Source: JBFGWM01 sp041588495 (GTDB taxonomy: Bacteria > Pseudomonadota > Gammaproteobacteria > Pseudomonadales > JBFGWM01). Taken from it: a stretch of DNA of 19,969 bases. The translations under genes and the position numbers were made by a program. Position 1 is the stretch's first letter. Each line of letters opens with the position of its first letter. Below are positions 1 to 7,532 of this stretch, piece after piece. Under the pieces are notes generated by a model. It did not search any database, was not told where the DNA came from, and worked only from the letters and a program-made list of their open reading frames with translations. The stretch lies in NCBI GenBank assembly GCA_041588495.1, contig JBFGWM010000023.1:1-19969 (forward strand). Direction: 5' to 3'.

Positions 1-80
1 GGGCACCCCGCGCGACGGGGCGCACGTCCCGGGGCGCGGGGGAGTCCAGAGGGGCGCCGCGCAGCGCCCCTCTGGTGCCC
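1..80. repeat. Two strong tandem hairpins at the left edge
   Basis: The first 80 bases hold two GC-rich inverted repeats. In the first, 6-13 (CCCCGCGC) pairs with 34-41 (GCGCGGGG), enclosing an inner GACG/CGTC pair. In the second, 46-57 (CCAGAGGGGCGC) pairs perfectly with 64-75 around a six-base loop, giving a 12-bp stem. In addition, 1-7 (GGGCACC) and 74-80 (GGTGCCC) form a 7-bp inverted repeat at the outer edges. No T-run follows on either strand, so this is not a classical intrinsic terminator. It lies downstream of the metallophosphoesterase gene and could be a transcript-end structure or an intergenic repeat element. No gene is visible in 1-169. Confidence 0.5.
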
Positions 81-169
81 GTCCGGCACGAGGACAACAA
101 GATCAGCTCCTGCAATAAGACGCGGCCAGTGGTTCCGACCGCTTCTTCCCTGGCCCGATCGTTCCGGAC

Positions 170-964
170 TCAGCCGCCCGGCGGCGAATCGATCTCGACG
201 CAACGCGCGGCATCGAAACCGGGCACGTCATCGATCCCGATATAACCGCGCTGGTTGCTGACCACCCGCGTCGCGCCGATACGGACATCCACGCAGGTGT
301 GGGTGTGACCGAAAATCCACAGGTCGACCCCCTCCCCCATCAGCCATTCCAGGTCGGACCAGAACGCACCGGTGACGGTCGTCACCGGGTAGCCGGGATT
401 CTGCGCCGCCGCACAGGGTCCGTGGTGGCTCACCACGACGGTGGGGCCGTCCCACGGCACGGCCAGCCGCCCGCGCAGCCAGTCCACGCTGGTCTCGTGT
501 TCGCGGAGGGCATCATGGGTGAGAAAGTGCCGGTCCCGGTGACGGATGCAGCGGTGGTCGTTGAGAAAGCCGCCGATCTCCCGCATCGCGACGTCGCGGT
601 CGCCGCCACCGGCACGGTAGTCGGTCCACAGAGTCGCGCCAAGAAAGCGAACCGGGCCGCAGGTGAACTCGCCGCGATCCAGCACGTGGACGCCGACCCG
701 GGCGCCGTGGGCGACGAGGTCGTCGCGATCGCGGGGAAAATCGCCGCCGTAATACTCGTGGTTTCCGGGGACATAGATCACCGGGCACCCAGATTTGACG
801 CCCTGCTCCGCGGCCCAGTCGACGCCGTGGCGTCCGTTGTCGATGTCCCCGGCGAACACCAGCACGTCGGCGCCCGCGCCGGGAATCCCGCCGCCCGGCA
901 GGGCCGGCTGGCCCCGCCTGCGCGGAATCTCGTTGTGCAGGTCGCTCATGAACCGGATTTTCAT
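170..964 (-). CDS. Calcineurin-like metallophosphoesterase
   Basis: A 264-residue protein of the calcineurin-like phosphoesterase superfamily, whose members hydrolyse phosphomono- or diesters with a two-metal centre. The metal-binding motifs appear in order: SDLH (Asp8, His10), AGD (Asp40), PGNHE (Asn68, His69), VVSHH, and GHTH near the C-terminus. The start is placed at the ATG of MKIRFMSDLH because the first beta strand begins there; an in-frame ATG 14 codons upstream would add a basic stretch not expected for the fold and would overlap the preceding gene. It is the last gene of a minus-strand operon, 13 bp after the short-chain dehydrogenase. The substrate cannot be told from the sequence. 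Confidence 0.85.
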   Translation of the reverse strand: MKIRFMSDLHNEIPRRRGQPALPGGGIPGAGADVLVFAGDIDNGRHGVDWAAEQGVKSGCPVIYVPGNHEYYGGDFPRDRDDLVAHGARVGVHVLDRGEFTCGPVRFLGATLWTDYRAGGGDRDVAMREIGGFLNDHRCIRHRDRHFLTHDALREHETSVDWLRGRLAVPWDGPTVVVSHHGPCAAAQNPGYPVTTVTGAFWSDLEWLMGEGVDLWIFGHTHTCVDVRIGATRVVSNQRGYIGIDDVPGFDAARCVEIDSPPGG

Positions 965-977
965 CGCGCGACGACGC

Positions 978-1637
978 CTACCAGGGCAGTTCTTCCCCGT
1001 TGGCATGGAAGAATTTTCCGCTGCGCGACAGGTCCAGTTCGTCGATGCGCGCCACCAGTCCCGCCGCCGACTCGGCGGGCGGAATCCCCTGGCGGCCGGT
1101 CATCTCGGTGGCGACCATCCCCGGATGCAGGATGCCCACCGCGATCCCGCGATCCGCAAGATCCCGGGACAGGCTGACTGCAGCCATGTTCAGCGCGCAC
1201 TTCGACATGCGGTAGCCGTAATAGCCGCCGGAACCGTTGTCCGCGATCGAGCCCATGCGACTGGTGATCATCACCACTTTCGCATTCTCGGCCAGGCGAT
1301 CGAGCAGTCCCAGGGTCACCCGCAGCGGTCCCAGGGCATTGACCTCGAACTGGGCGCGCACCCGCTCGAAATCCAGGTCGGCAAGGGTCTCGGAGCTCAG
1401 GATCCCGGCATTGTTGATCAGCAGGTCGATCCGCGCGTCGCCGAGTCCCGCCACAAGGCTTGCGACCGCGTCATCGCGGGTCACGTCGAAGCCCCCGATG
1501 ATCTCCACGCCGAGCGCCTTGAGCTCCGCACTCGCCGTGCGGCAGGCCACGCGCACATGATCTCCCCGCGCCGAGAACATTCGGGCCAGTTCGAGGCCGA
1601 TACCGCGATTTCCGCCGGTGATGAGTATTTCCGCCAT
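978..1637 (-). CDS. Short-chain dehydrogenase/reductase (C-factor/sniffer-like)
   Basis: A 219-residue classical SDR oxidoreductase. It shows the cofactor-binding TGGNRGIG (7-14), the NNAG structural motif (75-78), a candidate catalytic Ser126 (ITSRMGS) and YRMSK (Tyr142, Lys146). The short length and the motif spacing resemble the C-factor/sniffer carbonyl reductase group, which usually uses NADP(H). GGGGAG lies about six bases before the ATG and supports the start. It is the middle gene of the three-gene operon, starting 37 bp after the dehydrogenase encoded at 1675-2559. The substrate is unknown; the C-factor relation is inferred from overall sequence style, not from an alignment. Confidence 0.85.
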   Translation of the reverse strand: MAEILITGGNRGIGLELARMFSARGDHVRVACRTASAELKALGVEIIGGFDVTRDDAVASLVAGLGDARIDLLINNAGILSSETLADLDFERVRAQFEVNALGPLRVTLGLLDRLAENAKVVMITSRMGSIADNGSGGYYGYRMSKCALNMAAVSLSRDLADRGIAVGILHPGMVATEMTGRQGIPPAESAAGLVARIDELDLSRSGKFFHANGEELPW

Positions 1638-1674
1638 GTGATCTCCCCTGCTGTCGTGTCGGCCTGTGCCAGGC

Positions 1675-2559
1675 TCAGGATTCTTTCGTATTCCGGTCCA
1701 GCCGCCGGATCAGGCTGGACGTGTCCCAACGCCCGCCGCCCAGGGCCTGGATATCCGCGTAGAACTGGTCCACCAGTGCAGTGACGGGCAGCGTCGAGCC
1801 GTTGCGTCGGGCTTCCTCGAGCACGATCGCGAAGTCCTTGCGCATCCAGTCGACGGCGAACCCGAACTCGAACTCCCGGCGCAGCATGGTCTGGTAGCGG
1901 TTCTCCATCTGCCAGGACTGCGCGGCGCCCTTGGAAATCACCTCGATCACCGCCTCGGCGTCGAGGCCGGCGTTCTCGGCGAAGTGCAGGGCCTCGCTGA
2001 GCCCCTGGACCAGGCCCCCGATACAGATCTGGTTGACCATCTTGGTCAGCTGACCGCTACCCGCAGGACCCATGAGGCGCACGGCTTTCGCATACGCGTC
2101 CATGACCGGTCGCGCCCGCTCGAAGTGCGCGTCCGCACCGCCGCACATGATGGTCAGCTGTCCGTTCTCGGCGCCCGCCTGGCCGCCCGACACCGGCGCG
2201 TCGACAAACCCGCATCCCCGGGCCGCCGCCGCCGCATCGAGTTCCCGCGCGAGTCCCGCGGAGGCAGTGGTGTGATCGACCAGCACCGCGCCGTCGGCCA
2301 TTCCGGCGAGGACGCCTTCCAGCCCCAGTGCGACCTCGCGCACATCGTCGTCATTACCCACGCACAGCATGACCAGTTCGGCGCCTGCCGCGGCGTCCGC
2401 CGGGGACTCCGCGATCCGGCCGGCATGGGTTTCCCCCCACTGCCGGGACTTCCCGGTGGTCCGGTTCCAGACCACCACCTCGTGGCCCGCCGCAGCCAGG
2501 TGTCCGGCCATGGGAAACCCCATGACCCCCAGCCCGACGAAGGCGACTTTCACTCCCAT
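1675..2559 (-). CDS. NAD(P)-dependent beta-hydroxyacid dehydrogenase (3-hydroxyisobutyrate dehydrogenase family)
   Basis: A 294-residue protein of the family containing 3-hydroxyisobutyrate dehydrogenase and tartronate semialdehyde reductase. These enzymes oxidise a beta-hydroxyacid to the semialdehyde. Visible motifs are the N-terminal Rossmann GLGVMG (9-14), the substrate-binding DAPVSGG (120-126), the catalytic Lys173 with Asn177 (TKMVNQ), and a late Lys241-Asp242. The start is set at MGVKVAFVGLG because GGGGAA stands upstream at suitable spacing. An upstream in-frame start would add 25 residues before the Rossmann fold. It is probably the first gene of the operon that continues with the SDR and the metallophosphoesterase. 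Valine degradation is possible, but no other valine-pathway gene is next to it, so the substrate remains open. Confidence 0.88.
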   Translation of the reverse strand: MGVKVAFVGLGVMGFPMAGHLAAAGHEVVVWNRTTGKSRQWGETHAGRIAESPADAAAGAELVMLCVGNDDDVREVALGLEGVLAGMADGAVLVDHTTASAGLARELDAAAAARGCGFVDAPVSGGQAGAENGQLTIMCGGADAHFERARPVMDAYAKAVRLMGPAGSGQLTKMVNQICIGGLVQGLSEALHFAENAGLDAEAVIEVISKGAAQSWQMENRYQTMLRREFEFGFAVDWMRKDFAIVLEEARRNGSTLPVTALVDQFYADIQALGGGRWDTSSLIRRLDRNTKES

Positions 2560-2785
2560 TGCAAGGTTCCCCGCTATCCGTTGATCGAAATGAATCCGGT
2601 CTCCGAGTATCGCCGAAGCGGCCCAGCCACGCATCTGCCGTGGAACCCGCGCCGTAGTTACCGGTCATAAGTGGTCGTATTCACCGCGCATGCGCCGTTT
2701 ACTGCGAGTGCCATTCCGGCACGCATGGCGCGCGAACACGGATGAACGGCGGAGCCGGTACTGCCTACAGGACCGGATAATCACT

Positions 2786-2791
2786 TATAAT
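2786..2791 (+). promoter_or_regulatory. Candidate -10 element for the HD-GYP gene
   Basis: A perfect TATAAT lies 45 bases before the GTG start of the HD-GYP gene, in an AT-rich patch that stands out from its surroundings. The region 17 bp upstream has only a weak -35 match. The 277-bp gap between the divergent genes (2560-2836) holds no further gene that I can support. Confidence 0.45.
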
Positions 2792-2836
2792 CAGAACAGT
2801 TCCATATTCGTAAAACGGAAGGCCCAGGGAAATAAA

Positions 2837-4150
2837 GTGAGTTTCCGCAACGATTCAGATGGCGTCGGAGGACAGCCCTCCCGCGAGGCCGAGCGTGTCA
2901 AGATCGGCGTCAACGAGCTGACCATCGGCATGTACGTGGCCGAACTGGACCGGCCGTGGTTGGAAACTCCGTTCATGTTCCAGGGCTTCGTGGTCAGCAA
3001 CGAGGAAGACCTGCGCACCATCCGCGAACTGTGCGAGTACGTGTACGTGGACGTGGTCAAGGAAACTTTCGAAGCGCGCAGGCAGAATGCCGCGGGCGGC
3101 AAGGACAAGAAGCGCCCCCCCCTCGCCGAGCGCCTCAAGTGGGTCAAGGAGGTTCCCTTTGAGCAGGAGGTGACCAAGGCCAAGGGCTCCTTCGATGATG
3201 CCCGCAAGATGGCTTCCGACGTGCTCGCTGGCATGCGCCTGGGCGCGGAGCTGGATACCGAGAAGATCAAGAAAGTGGTCTCGGAGTGCGTGGACAGCAT
3301 CCTGCGCAACGAGGACGCCCTGCTCTGGCTGATGCAGATCAAGAACCGCGACAACTACACCGCGGAACACAGCATGAACGTCGGCATGATGTCCGCGGCC
3401 TTCGGCAAGCACCTCGGGCACCCGCGCTTCGAAATCGAACAGCTGGGCTTGTGCGGCATGCTGCACGACGTCGGCAAGGTGCGCACGCCCCTCGAGGTTC
3501 TCAACAAGCCGGGCAAGCTGACTCCCGAAGAGTTTGGCCTGATGCGCGAGCACGCACGTCACGGCCGGGACATCCTGATGTCCAAGCGTGACCTCTACCA
3601 GGGGGCCGTCGACGTCGCCTACGGCCACCACGAGCGCCTCAACGGCCGCGGCTATCCGCGCGGCCTGAAAGCCCACCAGATTCCCTACTTCGCGAAGGTG
3701 GTCGCCATCGTCGACACCTATGATGCGATCACCAGCAGCCGGGTCTACGATCCTGGCCGTTCACCGAACAAGGCCATGGAAATCCTCTCCGAGGGCAAGG
3801 GAACGCATTTCGACGAGGAACTGGTGGAGGAATTCATCCGCTGGATGGGCATCTATCCGCCCGGCAGCCTGGTGGAGATGAGCAACGGGGAGGTCGGCAT
3901 CGTCACTTCCGCCGAGGAAAAGACCAAGCTGCGCCCCAAGGTGCTGCTGGTTCTCGACAGCGACAAGAAGCCGCTGGATCCGGAGCGCAACCTCGACCTG
4001 TCGCAGATTGCCCTGGACTCGGAACGCAAGCCCTACCGCATCCTGCACGGCCTGCAGCAGGGGTCATACGGGATCAAGCTCGAACCCTACCTGGAACGTG
4101 GCCTGGTCCATCGCACACCGGAAGGGCAGGAAGCCCCGGATCCCGAGTAG
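2837..4150 (+). CDS. DUF3391 / HD-GYP domain protein, probable c-di-GMP phosphodiesterase
   Basis: A 437-residue cytoplasmic protein with an N-terminal DUF3391 region (about 20-150) and an HD-GYP domain (about 170-370). HD-GYP enzymes hydrolyse cyclic di-GMP and so affect motility and biofilm choices. The metal and signature residues are intact: His210-Asp211 (MLHDVGK), HARHG, His264-His265-Glu266 and GYP at 272-274 in HHERLNGRGYP. The start is the GTG at 2837 with AGGGA upstream at eight bases. A longer in-frame reading from 2690 would add 49 residues crossing the TATAAT promoter. The last 60 or so residues, after the HD domain, form a small beta-rich tail. The gene ends 30 bp from the convergent hydratase gene. 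Confidence 0.88.
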   Translation: MSFRNDSDGVGGQPSREAERVKIGVNELTIGMYVAELDRPWLETPFMFQGFVVSNEEDLRTIRELCEYVYVDVVKETFEARRQNAAGGKDKKRPPLAERLKWVKEVPFEQEVTKAKGSFDDARKMASDVLAGMRLGAELDTEKIKKVVSECVDSILRNEDALLWLMQIKNRDNYTAEHSMNVGMMSAAFGKHLGHPRFEIEQLGLCGMLHDVGKVRTPLEVLNKPGKLTPEEFGLMREHARHGRDILMSKRDLYQGAVDVAYGHHERLNGRGYPRGLKAHQIPYFAKVVAIVDTYDAITSSRVYDPGRSPNKAMEILSEGKGTHFDEELVEEFIRWMGIYPPGSLVEMSNGEVGIVTSAEEKTKLRPKVLLVLDSDKKPLDPERNLDLSQIALDSERKPYRILHGLQQGSYGIKLEPYLERGLVHRTPEGQEAPDPE

Positions 4151-4180
4151 CGGCCTACGAACCCGCTTCCCAGACGCGCG

Positions 4181-4957
4181 TCAGTCCTGTCGCCATGGCG
4201 GCGTGCGTTTTTCGAAAAACGCCGCGATTCCCGTGGCGGCTTCTCCACATTCCCAGGTTTCGGCCAGCAAGCCGGGGGTGACCTCGCGCACCTCGGCCTC
4301 CGTGTGCTCGCGCACCACGCCAATCAGCTGCTTGCACGCCGCCACCGCGCCGGGCGCGCACTGCAGGAATTCCACGACCTCGGCCTCCACCGCTTCATCG
4401 AGTCCCGCTTCCGGCACCTGGCGTGACAGCAGGCCGATACGCTCGGCCTCGACCGCGTCGAAGCGCCGGCCCGACAACATCAGGCGGCGCGAAGCCGGCT
4501 CGCCGATACGCTGCACGACAAAGGGTGAGATGGTCGCCGGGATCAGGCCGAGACGCACCTCGGTCAGACCGAAGCGGGCGCTGTCGACGCCGACGGCGAC
4601 GTCACAGCAACTGATCACCCCCATGCCGCCCCCGTAAGCCTGCCCGTTGACGCGGGCAATCACCGGTTTCGCCAGCTGGTTCAGGGCGGCCAGCATCTCC
4701 GCCAGCTCGGTGGCCTCGTCGATGCGGGTGGCGCGGTCCTGGGTGGTCATGGCGCGCATCCACTCGAGGTCCCCGCCGGCGCAGAAACTCTGGCCAGCCC
4801 CCGTCAGCACGACGACGCGCACCGCATCATCGCCTTCGATGTCACGCAGGGCGCCGCGCAATGCGCGGATCATTTCGACGTTGAGGGCGTTGTGGACTTC
4901 AGGGCGGTCCAGGGTGAGCGTGGCGACCCCGCGTGGGTCGCGTTCCAGTCGAACCAT
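4181..4957 (-). CDS. Enoyl-CoA hydratase family protein, methylglutaconyl-CoA hydratase-like
   Basis: A 258-residue crotonase-fold protein. The oxyanion-hole segments are CAGGDL (59-64) and AYGGGMG (107-113). Of the two catalytic glutamates of classical enoyl-CoA hydratase, the one in TEVRLG (Glu133) is kept, while the position in GGGCE is Gly113. That substitution, together with RLGLIPATISPFV, resembles the LiuC/GnyH group that hydrates 3-methylglutaconyl-CoA in leucine and isoprenoid catabolism. AGGAG lies seven bases before the ATG. It is the second gene of a minus-strand operon, 26 bp after the TetR regulator. The exact substrate is inferred, as no other leucine-pathway gene is within the window. 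Confidence 0.85.
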   Translation of the reverse strand: MVRLERDPRGVATLTLDRPEVHNALNVEMIRALRGALRDIEGDDAVRVVVLTGAGQSFCAGGDLEWMRAMTTQDRATRIDEATELAEMLAALNQLAKPVIARVNGQAYGGGMGVISCCDVAVGVDSARFGLTEVRLGLIPATISPFVVQRIGEPASRRLMLSGRRFDAVEAERIGLLSRQVPEAGLDEAVEAEVVEFLQCAPGAVAACKQLIGVVREHTEAEVREVTPGLLAETWECGEAATGIAAFFEKRTPPWRQD

Positions 4958-4983
4958 GGCGGTGCTCCTACTTCGGGCGCGAA

Positions 4984-5586
4984 TCAGTTGGCGATGCCGC
5001 GCAGGAGGATGCCAGTATACAGGTCGGCGAGTTCACGGGCATCGAGCCCGCCGTCACGGTACCACTCCAGGGTCCAGCTCATGCCGCCGAACAGGAACAG
5101 CCGCGCGATGCTGAGGTCGATGTCACCGCGAATCTCCCCCGCATCGCGGGCGTCGGTGAACAGGGATTTCCAGTAGGCCTCGTACTCCCGCCGCGCCACC
5201 AGGGCACGTTTCTGAATCTCCACGGGCGCCTGGGAGAACACGCGGATGTTGGTCGCCGTGAAGTCGCCGAACTCCAGCATGCACTCGAGATGACGACGGG
5301 TGGCGGCGGCGATCGCGTCACAGCGGCTCGCCCCGGCCGGCAGCGCACCCACGGCCTCGCGGACGTTGCGGTGCAGTTCCTTGATCCCGAAATCGAGGAC
5401 CTCGGCGAGGATCTCGTCCTTGGACGAGAAGTGGTAGTAGATGCTGCCTGCCTTGAGACCGCACTCCGCAGCGATGCCACGCAGCGTGGTGGCCTCGTAA
5501 CCGCGACTCCGGAACAGGCTGGCCGCCGCGGCAAGAATCTTGACGTGGGTGCCGGTCTCCTCGGTACGCTTGTGCTGGGCGGTCAT
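4984..5586 (-). CDS. TetR/AcrR family transcriptional regulator
   Basis: A 200-residue one-component regulator. An N-terminal helix-turn-helix is seen in TTLRGIAAECGLKAGSIYYHFSSKDEIL (roughly residues 32-60), followed by an all-helical ligand-binding and dimerisation part. The start is set at the ATG of MTAQHKR because CAGGA precedes it at good spacing. An upstream GTG at 5631 abuts the operator and lacks a clear ribosome site. It is transcribed with the hydratase gene and diverges from the HSDL2-like gene. The palindrome at 5632-5645 in the shared region suggests that it represses both directions. By context the inducer is likely an acyl-CoA or related lipid metabolite. Confidence 0.88.
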   Translation of the reverse strand: MTAQHKRTEETGTHVKILAAAASLFRSRGYEATTLRGIAAECGLKAGSIYYHFSSKDEILAEVLDFGIKELHRNVREAVGALPAGASRCDAIAAATRRHLECMLEFGDFTATNIRVFSQAPVEIQKRALVARREYEAYWKSLFTDARDAGEIRGDIDLSIARLFLFGGMSWTLEWYRDGGLDARELADLYTGILLRGIAN

Positions 5587-5620
5587 GGGCAGTCCTGTGC
5601 CTGGGCGATGGGGCGGCGAC

Positions 5621-5648
5621 TTGTGATTCACCTAACGCTTGTTAGAAT
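5621..5648 (+). promoter_or_regulatory. Candidate sigma-70 promoter of the HSDL2-like gene
   Basis: TTGTGA (5621-5626) and TAGAAT (5643-5648) are separated by 16 bp and point toward the HSDL2-like gene, whose ATG lies 47 bases further on. The TetR palindrome lies over the spacer end and the -10, a typical place for repression. Confidence 0.5.
5632..5645. promoter_or_regulatory. Palindromic operator, probable TetR-family binding site
   Basis: CTAACGCTTGTTAG has perfect 5-bp arms (CTAAC/GTTAG) around four bases. It lies between the divergent TetR regulator and HSDL2-like genes, and overlaps the -10 of the plus-strand promoter. Size and location fit a TetR-family operator. Assignment to this particular regulator is inferred from position. 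Confidence 0.6.
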
Positions 5649-5695
5649 AGCTTTCGACCCGGTACGGGTCAATCCAAAGCAACGAGGAACATACC

Positions 5696-6526
5696 ATGGG
5701 TAATCTCGCCGGCAAGACCCTGTTCATTTCCGGCGCCAGCCGCGGCATCGGTAAGGCCATCGCCCTGCGCGCCGCCCGCGACGGCGCCAATGTCATCATC
5801 GCCGCGAAAACCGCGGAGCCACACCCCAAGCTCCCGGGAACCATCTATAGCGCTGCCGAGGAAATCGAGGCGGCCGGCGGCCAGGCCCTGCCCTGCATCG
5901 TGGACATCCGCGACGAGCAGGCCGTGGTCGACGGGGTCAACGCGGGAGTCGAGAAATTCGGCGGCATCGACATCCTGGTCAACAACGCCAGCGCGATCAG
6001 CCTCACCGGGACCATGGAAACCCCGATGAAGCGCTACGATCTCATGCACCACATCAACACCCGCGGCACCTATCTCTGCTCGCGGACCTGCATTCCACAC
6101 CTGAAGAAAGCGGAAAATCCCCACGTCCTCAACCTTTCGCCGCCACTCAACATGGAACCCCGTTGGTTCGGGCCCCACGTCGCCTACACCATGGCCAAGT
6201 ACGGCATGAGCATGTGCGTGCTCGGCATGGCGGAGGAATTCCGCAAGGCCGGCATCGCCTTCAACGCCCTGTGGCCCAGGACCGTGATCGAGACTGCCGC
6301 CGTGCTCAACCTGCTGGGCGGGTCGGATGTCGCCTCCAAGGGCCGCACGCCGGAAATCATGGCCGACGCCGCCCACGCGATCCTATGCCGCGACAGCCGC
6401 GCATGCACCGGCAACTTCTTCATCGACGACGAGGTCCTGCGTGAGGAGGGGGTGACCGATTTCAGGCAATACCAGGTCAGCCCCGAGGTGCCCGAAAACG
6501 AACTGTTCCCCGATTTCTTCCTCTGA
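5696..6526 (+). CDS. HSDL2-like short-chain dehydrogenase/reductase
   Basis: A 276-residue SDR closely resembling the catalytic domain of hydroxysteroid dehydrogenase-like protein 2. Characteristic stretches are GASRGIG (13-19), AAKTAEPHPKLPGTIY (37-51), VNNASAISLT (95-104), Ser148 in NLSPPLN, Tyr164-Lys168 (YTMAK) and the C-terminal PDFFL. Animal HSDL2 is peroxisomal and carries an extra SCP2 sterol-carrier domain; this protein ends before that point, as bacterial forms usually do. It probably acts on a lipid or acyl-CoA derivative with NAD(P), but the substrate is not established for the family. CAACGAGGA-type ribosome site precedes the ATG. It is probably controlled by the divergent TetR regulator. 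Confidence 0.9.
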   Translation: MGNLAGKTLFISGASRGIGKAIALRAARDGANVIIAAKTAEPHPKLPGTIYSAAEEIEAAGGQALPCIVDIRDEQAVVDGVNAGVEKFGGIDILVNNASAISLTGTMETPMKRYDLMHHINTRGTYLCSRTCIPHLKKAENPHVLNLSPPLNMEPRWFGPHVAYTMAKYGMSMCVLGMAEEFRKAGIAFNALWPRTVIETAAVLNLLGGSDVASKGRTPEIMADAAHAILCRDSRACTGNFFIDDEVLREEGVTDFRQYQVSPEVPENELFPDFFL

Positions 6527-6534
6527 TCCGGGCT

Positions 6535-6563
6535 GCCGGAGCCGTCCCCCCGGGCGCTCCGGC
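6535..6563 (+). terminator. Hairpin after the HSDL2-like gene
   Basis: GCCGGAGC (6535-6542) pairs with GCTCCGGC (6556-6563) across a 13-base loop, nine bases after the stop codon. A short pyrimidine tail (CTTCCCC) follows but there is no real T-run, so termination efficiency is uncertain. Confidence 0.4.
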
Positions 6564-6651
6564 CTTCCCCGCTGCCCACGCCCACATCCCCGGAACACCG
6601 ACTGTCGGGCCTCCACCCGGGAACCCGGGAAATTCACCAATTGTTGAATAT

Positions 6652-6680
6652 TTGATCTGCCGACCGTGTGGCCCTATGCT
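6652..6680 (+). promoter_or_regulatory. Candidate sigma-70 promoter of the small secreted protein gene
   Basis: TTGATC (6652-6657) and TATGCT (6675-6680) are separated by exactly 17 bp. Transcription would begin near 6687 and leave a leader of about 90 bases before the ATG at 6778. Confidence 0.5.
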
Positions 6681-6694
6681 GGAAGGGTAGCAAT

Positions 6695-6726
6695 CGACCG
6701 ATTTCCATCCGGTCGCCAGGGCGACC
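6695..6726 (+). promoter_or_regulatory. Leader with two mutually exclusive hairpins
   Basis: CGACCG (6695-6700) can pair with CGGTCG (6710-6715). GGTCGC (6711-6716) can pair with GCGACC (6721-6726). The two share bases 6711-6715, so only one can form at a time. The arrangement recalls attenuators or riboregulators, but I do not recognise a known riboswitch class and no T-run follows either stem. Confidence 0.3.
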
Positions 6727-6777
6727 GCTGGTAAGACGATGGACCCTGAACCCGGCCAAGACGGCCAGAGGCTGATC

Positions 6778-7083
6778 ATGAAAGTCCACCCCACCCCGAC
6801 CGCATCCATTGCCGGCATGCTCCTCGCCGCCAGCCTGGGCTTCCAGGCCAATGCGTCCACCGTACCGGGCGACGCAACAGAAGCGGCCGCCGAAGCACCC
6901 AGGGAAATCACCACGCTGCTGGACGGTCTCGAGGCCACCGCGGCGGGAATTCCCGGCGAATCCGCCGAGGCTCCGGCGGGCCAGGACCTGCTGATGACCC
7001 CGGATTCTCTGAAGGGCATGCGCACCGAGCCCGACGAGAAAGTGGAATACCGCATGCCCAAGCTCGGCCTGCCGAGCTTCTGA
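6778..7083 (+). CDS. Small secreted protein of unknown function
   Basis: A 101-residue protein with a Sec-type signal peptide: a short N-terminus with one lysine, a hydrophobic core ASIAGMLLAASLGF, and an apparent cleavage site after QANA (about residue 26). The mature part is small, acidic and rich in Ala, Glu and Pro, with no cysteine and no recognisable domain; it is probably periplasmic. The ATG is chosen because AGAGG lies upstream and the signal peptide begins at once. An in-frame ATG at 6739 would put 13 polar residues in front of it. It has its own promoter and leader and no partner gene on the same strand. Confidence 0.6.
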   Translation: MKVHPTPTASIAGMLLAASLGFQANASTVPGDATEAAAEAPREITTLLDGLEATAAGIPGESAEAPAGQDLLMTPDSLKGMRTEPDEKVEYRMPKLGLPSF

Positions 7084-7111
7084 GCCAACGCGGGATCCTG
7101 GCGCGGGCCGC

Positions 7112-7471
7112 TCAGGCCTGCTCGCGGCGTATGCTTGCAGCCAACAACTGGTAGATGCGCCTGGCGCGGTCCCGGGAGATTCCCTGCTCCGTGGCGATCA
7201 GGCTGACCACCAGGTCCTCGGCCTCGCCGCGGCGGATCTTTTCGCGGACGTCCTCCCAGGTTTCTGATCCCCGCAATTCGCGCAACAGCCTCCCAGCCTG
7301 CACCACCCCGCGCAGGGCGCCGACGACCGGTAGAAAGAAAAACACCCAGCCGACCAGGAAGGCGATGAGGGGCAGGTAGAGTTCACGCTCCGCGTGGTAG
7401 AGGAGGTACCAGCCGGCAGCCGGCACCGCCGTGATGAGGCCGATCAGCCAGACAAAAAGAACCAGGCGCAC
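7112..7471 (-). CDS. Small membrane protein of unknown function
   Basis: A 119-residue protein with two predicted membrane helices (about 2-22 and 32-55) joined by a short polar loop. A charged cytoplasmic-type C-terminal half with coiled, helical character follows (LLRELRGSETWEDVREKIRRGEAEDLVVSL). I do not recognise the family. The start is the GTG at 7469-7471, with GGGGAAG six bases upstream. It diverges from the ACP-ligase-acyltransferase gene and converges on the secreted protein gene. The palindrome at 7533-7547 lies in the shared upstream region and could affect it. Confidence 0.6.
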   Translation of the reverse strand: MRLVLFVWLIGLITAVPAAGWYLLYHAERELYLPLIAFLVGWVFFFLPVVGALRGVVQAGRLLRELRGSETWEDVREKIRRGEAEDLVVSLIATEQGISRDRARRIYQLLAASIRREQA

Positions 7472-7532
7472 AACGGCTTCCCCGTGACAAGATCCAGTAC
7501 CGACAGGTCCAGCGAAGTGCAGCCCCAGGCAC

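Noticed and set aside
299..1784. Two overlapping plus-strand open frames across the metallophosphoesterase and SDR genes
   Set aside because: Both are antisense to proteins with complete catalytic motifs and good ribosome sites.
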